Below are positions 7,228-10,157 of a stretch of 10,157 nt of DNA, one piece after another. Source of the DNA: Phycisphaerae bacterium (GTDB lineage: Bacteria; Planctomycetota; Phycisphaerae; Sedimentisphaerales; SG8-4); NCBI GenBank assembly GCA_030603035.1, contig JAUVYQ010000092.1:1-10157 (forward strand). Reading direction: 5' to 3'. The position numbers and the translations under genes are program-made. Position 1 is the first letter of the stretch; each line of letters begins with the position of its first letter. A model generated the notes under the pieces. It had not been told where the DNA came from and ran no database searches. It saw nothing but the letters and a program-made list of their open reading frames with translations.

Positions 7228-7546
7228 TAAACTTTACCTTAGACATATTCGAGATGCTATCGAGAAAATCGAAAAATATATCTCTGATGTAAACTATGAG
7301 CAATTTGTCTCGAACGATATGATGGCTGATGCAGTTCTAAGGGAATTGGCGGTAATTGGAGAAGCTACAAACAATTTAAGCGATGATTTTCGTCAAAGTC
7401 ACCCTGCGGTACCTTTCAGAGACATAATCGATATGCGAAATATACTTATCCATAATTATACCGATATGGATATTAAGGTAGTCTGGGACACCTGTAAAGA
7501 GAATTTGCCGGAATTAAAAAGATTTGTTGCTGAAATTCTTGGTTAG
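7217..7546 (+). CDS. hepT: HEPN-domain RNase toxin (HepT-like)
   Basis: The 109-residue, mostly helical product has the HEPN ribonuclease motif RX4HXY in MRNILIHNY (R74, H79, Y81). Y81 is the residue AMPylated by MntA in characterised systems. HEPN toxins of this family cleave RNA (mRNA or tRNA, depending on the member) and work as dimers; the target here is unknown. I chose the ATG at 7217 over an upstream TTG at 7211 because GGAAG lies a suitable 6 bases before it. It overlaps mntA by 11 bases and so depends on antitoxin translation. A stem-loop repeat begins 25 bases after its stop. All key residues are present, so the pair should be functional. Confidence 0.9.
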   Translation: MKDNKLYLRHIRDAIEKIEKYISDVNYEQFVSNDMMADAVLRELAVIGEATNNLSDDFRQSHPAVPFRDIIDMRNILIHNYTDMDIKVVWDTCKENLPELKRFVAEILG

Positions 7547-7570
7547 TTTTGCTCTTAGAGCGGGTATTGC

Positions 7571-7621
7571 CAGGATTTATAAAGGCCGGCTCTGAAAATG
7601 GGCCGGCCTTTGCCTTTGCGC
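7571..7621. repeat. 51-bp stem-loop repeat, right copy flanking mntA-hepT
   Basis: This is the partner of 6825-6875, with identical first ten and last eleven bases and a changed middle. The stem is longer here (10 bp, AAAGGCCGGC with GCCGGCCTTT) with an 11-base loop. The stem is kept while the sequence varies, which suggests the fold matters. Confidence 0.65.
7581..7611 (+). terminator. Possible terminator of mntA-hepT
   Basis: The 10-bp stem described for the right repeat copy lies 34 bases after the hepT stop and ends in CCTTTGCCTTTG. The T-run is short and broken, so termination may be inefficient. This is the only terminator candidate after hepT. Confidence 0.4.
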
Positions 7622-7967
7622 GGGTTGACTACGCATGAGATTCTTCTGCTGCGTCTCAGAATGACCGCGAGGAATATCCAATATCTGTCCTTGGGACTCC
7701 TTACGGAGGGCTTGGCCATCTCACTTGGGAGAACAAGGAATAACGAATGATGAAGTTGAGATTGCAATACCCGCTTTCGTGGGCACAGGCACTGTGTGCT
7801 TCGCACGCTCCTCGCAATGATTGGTTTTTTAGGTCCCTCGGCATTGCTCGGGGCCTGCGTTTCGCTCCGGCCTGCACATTTGATTGAAGTTGCAGCAGCA
7901 CATAAGAGAGGTTTTAGCCCGTGCAGTAATCTGTTTATGCGCGGTTATTTACAAGAACAAAATCCCC
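7622..7967. other. Non-coding stretch with degenerate palindromic repeats
   Basis: No convincing gene is seen. The region holds a small inverted repeat around 7636-7662 (TGAGATTCT ... TCTCAGAAT) and a larger one, GAGATTGC (7758-7765) against GCAATGA (7814-7820), enclosing the second copy (7769-7790) of the CCCGCTTTCG hairpin repeat. Phrases such as TCTCAGAATGACC and GCTCCTCGCAATGA resemble short dispersed palindromes I remember from many environmental genomes. Small reading frames here are translations of the repeats. Confidence 0.5.
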
Positions 7968-7996
7968 TTGAATAATCTCCACGGTCTTCGTATGAT
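7968..7996 (+). promoter_or_regulatory. Probable promoter of the ahb operon
   Basis: TTGAAT (7968-7973), a 17-bp spacer and TATGAT (7991-7996) make a good sigma-70-like promoter. Transcription would start near 8003, giving a leader of about 105 bases that is mostly made of the 41-bp tandem repeat. Confidence 0.55.
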
Positions 7997-7997
7997 T

Positions 7998-8089
7998 GAT
8001 ACTCGATGTGCGTCATCCGGCGCCGTACCGACGGACTCGATACTCGATGTGCGTCATCCGGCGCCGTACCGACGGGCTCGATACTCGAT
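7998..8089. repeat. 41-bp tandem repeat, 2.2 copies, in the ahb leader
   Basis: Units 7998-8038 and 8039-8079 differ at a single base (A at 8035, G at 8076), and a third unit is cut after ten bases (8080-8089, GATACTCGAT). Each unit contains the palindrome CGGCGCCG and a possible small stem CGTC/GACG. The unit length is not a multiple of three, so it is unlikely to encode a repeated peptide. Near identity points to a recent duplication. Confidence 0.9.
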
Positions 8090-8107
8090 TTAACCTACTC
8101 GCCAACT

Positions 8108-9193
8108 ATGAATAGCGAGGATCGAATTACGACAGATGAGAAGGGGAAATTGGAAATCGAAAATCAAAAATCACATAAGCCCCGTCTTATAGCTTTTGAA
8201 GTTACCCGCCGATGTCGGTTTAACTGCCGACACTGCCGGGCGAATGCCGGTATCGGCGGTAATGAAAAAGAACTGACTGCCGAGCAGTGCAAAAGAATAC
8301 TTGCGTCCGTAGCGGAGTTCAGCAAACCCCTGATAATCCTGACCGGCGGTGAGCCGATGGAACGCAGCGATATTTACGAACTCATTCGATATGGGCGGGA
8401 TTTGGAGCTGCGAATGGTAATGGCTACCTGCGGGTATCCGATTGATGACGAGTCCATTGCCGGATTAAAAGAAGCCGGCTTGTTAGCTTTATCTATTTCT
8501 CTGGATGGTGCCTCCGCCCAAACCCACGATGCGTTCAGGCAAAGTGTCGGCGCTTTTGACTCGGCTGTCAAAGCTGCAGAAACAGCAAAGCGGGCAGGTG
8601 TGCGTTTCCAGATTAATACCACAATCACAAAGAGCAATGTTACCGAGGTACTTAGGATAGCCGAACTGGCTGAGAAGCTTGGTGCATATTGCTTCAATCC
8701 TTTTATCCTTGTGCCGACCGGCCGGGGCAAAGAAATTGCCGAGGAAATACTGGAGCCGGCAGAGTACGAAAAACTTCTGCTTGTTTTACTCCGGATAAAA
8801 CTCGAATTGGCGATTGAAGTGCGCGTCACGTGCGGGCCCCAATTTGCGAGGTTGTGCCGGGAAGCCGGCGTTAAAGGGCTCAGGGGGAAGGCAAACGGAT
8901 GTATGGGCGGCAGGGGGTTTGGATTTATAAGCTGCCGGGGTGATGTGCAAACTTGCGGGTTCCTTGACATATCGGCGGGTAATTTGATTGAAAATGGTTT
9001 TGATTTCGGCAGGATTTGGCTCGGGTCGGAGTTTCTAAAAGAAATTCGCAACCTGTCGGCCTATAAGGGTAATTGCGGAATTTGTGAATATGTTGGCCTC
9101 TGCGGGGGCTGCAGGGCGAGGGCTTATGCGATGAGCGGCGATTACTTGGCTGCGGATCCGATTTGTAATTATAAGCGAGGAGGTAAAGATTGA
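8108..9193 (+). CDS. ahbD: Radical SAM heme b synthase, AhbD type
   Basis: AhbD converts Fe-coproporphyrin III to heme b by oxidative decarboxylation of two propionates, the last step of the siroheme route, in the cytoplasm. The 361-residue product has the SAM cluster motif CRFNCRHC (C36, C40, C43), the GGEP motif (80-83) and a cysteine-rich C-terminal domain: C265, C283, then CGICEYVGLCGGCRARAYA with C323, C326, C332, C335, and C353. RLIAFEVTRRC and GGCRARAYA are as I remember AhbD/NirJ rather than AhbC. The next gene encodes siroheme decarboxylase, which supports a heme role. I prefer the ATG at 8108, although no ribosome site precedes it; the frame stays open to 8006, but that stretch is tandem repeat. 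NirJ or a peptide-modifying SPASM enzyme are less likely alternatives. Confidence 0.78.
   Translation: MNSEDRITTDEKGKLEIENQKSHKPRLIAFEVTRRCRFNCRHCRANAGIGGNEKELTAEQCKRILASVAEFSKPLIILTGGEPMERSDIYELIRYGRDLELRMVMATCGYPIDDESIAGLKEAGLLALSISLDGASAQTHDAFRQSVGAFDSAVKAAETAKRAGVRFQINTTITKSNVTEVLRIAELAEKLGAYCFNPFILVPTGRGKEIAEEILEPAEYEKLLLVLLRIKLELAIEVRVTCGPQFARLCREAGVKGLRGKANGCMGGRGFGFISCRGDVQTCGFLDISAGNLIENGFDFGRIWLGSEFLKEIRNLSAYKGNCGICEYVGLCGGCRARAYAMSGDYLAADPICNYKRGGKD
9178..9184 (+). promoter_or_regulatory. Ribosome binding site deciding a TTG start
   Basis: AGGAGGT ends five bases before the TTG at 9190, ideal spacing. It lies within the last codons of ahbD, and no ATG in that frame occurs nearby (the first is at residue 68), so TTG is the best start. 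Confidence 0.8.
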
Positions 9194-10157
9194 GCTTGCG
9201 TTTGACAAAATTTCAAAAACGATTGTGCAACGAGCTTCAGGAAGGCCTGCCAATTTGTTCAAAGCCGTATGACGATCTGGCAAGATATTTGAACAGCGAT
9301 GAAAAGACGGTTTTGGAGCAAATCGAAGAGTTGAAGAAGCTGGGGGTTATCCGGCGGGTTTCTGCGCTGATAAATTATCGTGCGCTTGGTATGACAAGCA
9401 CTCTGGTCGCCGCACATATTCCGGAAGAGAACCTGCAGGAGGTTGCCGAGGCGGTTAATTCCCTGGAGAATGTCTCTCACAATTATCGCAGGCATCATTA
9501 CTACAACTTATGGTTTACCTTGCAGGCGCAGAAGAGCCGGCAGATTGAGGTTATGCTGTCGAATCTTTCGGGGCGTTTCGGCATTGATTTTCATAACCTC
9601 TCCGTCAAGCGTGTTTTTAAGCTTGATGTTCGATTTGACGCTGAGAGCGAGGAGGCCGCCACCGGCGGATTGTTGCAGGATGTTGCGCAGGTCCCGGTGT
9701 GTGAAAGGGTGGAACTGAATGAGAATCAAAAGCGCATTCTGTCGGGATTGCAGGACGAGGTGCGTTTGACCTCGGAGCCGTTCGACTTGTTGTGCGGTGA
9801 GGGCCTGGAAAGGCAGGACGTTTTGAGGATTATTAAAGAGCTGATTGAGAAGGGCATAATCCGTCGTATAGCGGCTGTTGTTGACCATCACAAGCTGGGA
9901 TTTGTCGCTAATGTCCTGTTTGCAAGCGAAGTTCCGCAGGACAAAATTGTCGAGGCCGGCGAAAAGCTGGCCCGTTTCGGGATGGTGAGCCATTGTTACG
10001 AGAGGAAGACCTTTGAAAATTGGCCGTATAATCTCTTTGCGATGATGCACGCGCGGAGTATGGGGGAAATTCAGCACGTGATAAACCGATATACCGAAGC
10101 TGAAAAAATAGATTCGTTCCAGCTTCTGCCGACCGCGGCTGAGCTCAAGAAACAGCC
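9190..10157 (+). CDS. ahbAB: Siroheme decarboxylase, AhbA-AhbB fusion, 3' end missing
   Basis: The frame is open from the TTG at 9190 to the right edge (322 codons) and is probably nearly complete. It holds two Lrp/AsnC-like modules in tandem. The first (about 5-165) has a winged-helix start, GVIRRVSALINYRALG (52-67), and VSHNYRRHHYYNLWFT (95-110). The second (about 175-322) has GIIRRIAAVVDHHKLGF (222-238) and VSHCYERKTFENWPYN (266-281). These are the AhbA and AhbB signatures in that order, with H97 and H268 as likely active-site or heme-contact residues. Siroheme decarboxylase removes two acetate carboxyls to give 12,18-didecarboxysiroheme. In Desulfovibrio AhbA and AhbB are separate subunits; here they are joined, as in NirDL of the heme d1 route. 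The TTG overlaps the ahbD stop by four bases, so the genes are coupled. Confidence 0.85.
   Translation, partial: MSLRLTKFQKRLCNELQEGLPICSKPYDDLARYLNSDEKTVLEQIEELKKLGVIRRVSALINYRALGMTSTLVAAHIPEENLQEVAEAVNSLENVSHNYRRHHYYNLWFTLQAQKSRQIEVMLSNLSGRFGIDFHNLSVKRVFKLDVRFDAESEEAATGGLLQDVAQVPVCERVELNENQKRILSGLQDEVRLTSEPFDLLCGEGLERQDVLRIIKELIEKGIIRRIAAVVDHHKLGFVANVLFASEVPQDKIVEAGEKLARFGMVSHCYERKTFENWPYNLFAMMHARSMGEIQHVINRYTEAEKIDSFQLLPTAAELKKQ

Noticed and set aside
7998..8089. CRISPR-like array
   Set aside because: The units are directly adjacent with no spacers, and no cas genes are present.
7555..8107. Small reading frames upstream of ahbD, including an ahbD extension to 8006
   Set aside because: They are translations of palindromic and 41-bp tandem repeats, and the predicted transcription start near 8003 leaves no room for a ribosome site before 8006.
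8374..9051. 225-codon leftward reading frame
   Set aside because: It is antisense to ahbD; its serine- and proline-rich translation has no motif.
9508..10077. 189-codon leftward reading frame
   Set aside because: It is the antisense of the AhbAB fusion, whose two conserved modules explain the DNA fully.

Overview
The window reads as bacterial chromosome from an anaerobic, polysaccharide-using lineage. A planctomycete such as a Phycisphaerae/Sedimentisphaerales-type bacterium is my best guess. The grounds are indirect: a secreted heparinase II/III-like (DUF4962-type) lyase, an SGLT-type sodium/sugar symporter, siroheme-dependent (Ahb) heme synthesis, NAD-linked class 1B dihydroorotate dehydrogenase, and many small palindromic intergenic repeats. 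No rRNA, tRNA, CRISPR array or transposase was seen.

Layout. Positions 6403 down to 1 hold five leftward loci that look like one transcription unit behind a promoter near 6477-6504. In order of transcription they are: a sodium/hexose symporter; a galactokinase-like GHMP kinase broken by one in-frame TAA; pyrK; pyrD; and a secreted heparinase-like protein that runs off the left edge. Positions 6404-6921 have no convincing gene but hold a perfect 16-bp hairpin, periodic 8/9-bp repeats and small palindromes. Positions 6922-7546 carry a compact rightward mntA-hepT (MNT/HEPN) toxin-antitoxin pair, bracketed by two related 51-bp stem-loop repeats. Positions 7547-8107 are again non-coding, with dispersed palindromes, a good promoter and a 41-bp tandem repeat in the predicted leader of the next operon. 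Positions 8108-10157 encode an AhbD-type radical SAM heme synthase, then an AhbA-AhbB fusion protein (siroheme decarboxylase) that reaches the right edge almost complete.

How the genes fit together. The symporter keeps the galactose-contact residues known from Vibrio SGLT and the kinase is of galactokinase type, so together they look like uptake and 1-phosphorylation of a galactose-like sugar that could be released by the extracellular lyase. The kinase is interrupted, so this route may be dead or recently damaged. PyrK and PyrD form the NAD-dependent dihydroorotate dehydrogenase complex and are embedded in the same unit. The rightward operon supplies the first and last steps of the siroheme-to-heme b route; the middle enzyme, AhbC, is not in the window.

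Three of the most useful loci (the left-edge lyase, the right-edge AhbAB fusion and the read-through kinase) have no complete start-to-stop reading frame here. They were worked out by translating the sequence directly. All family assignments are from remembered motifs, without database searches.
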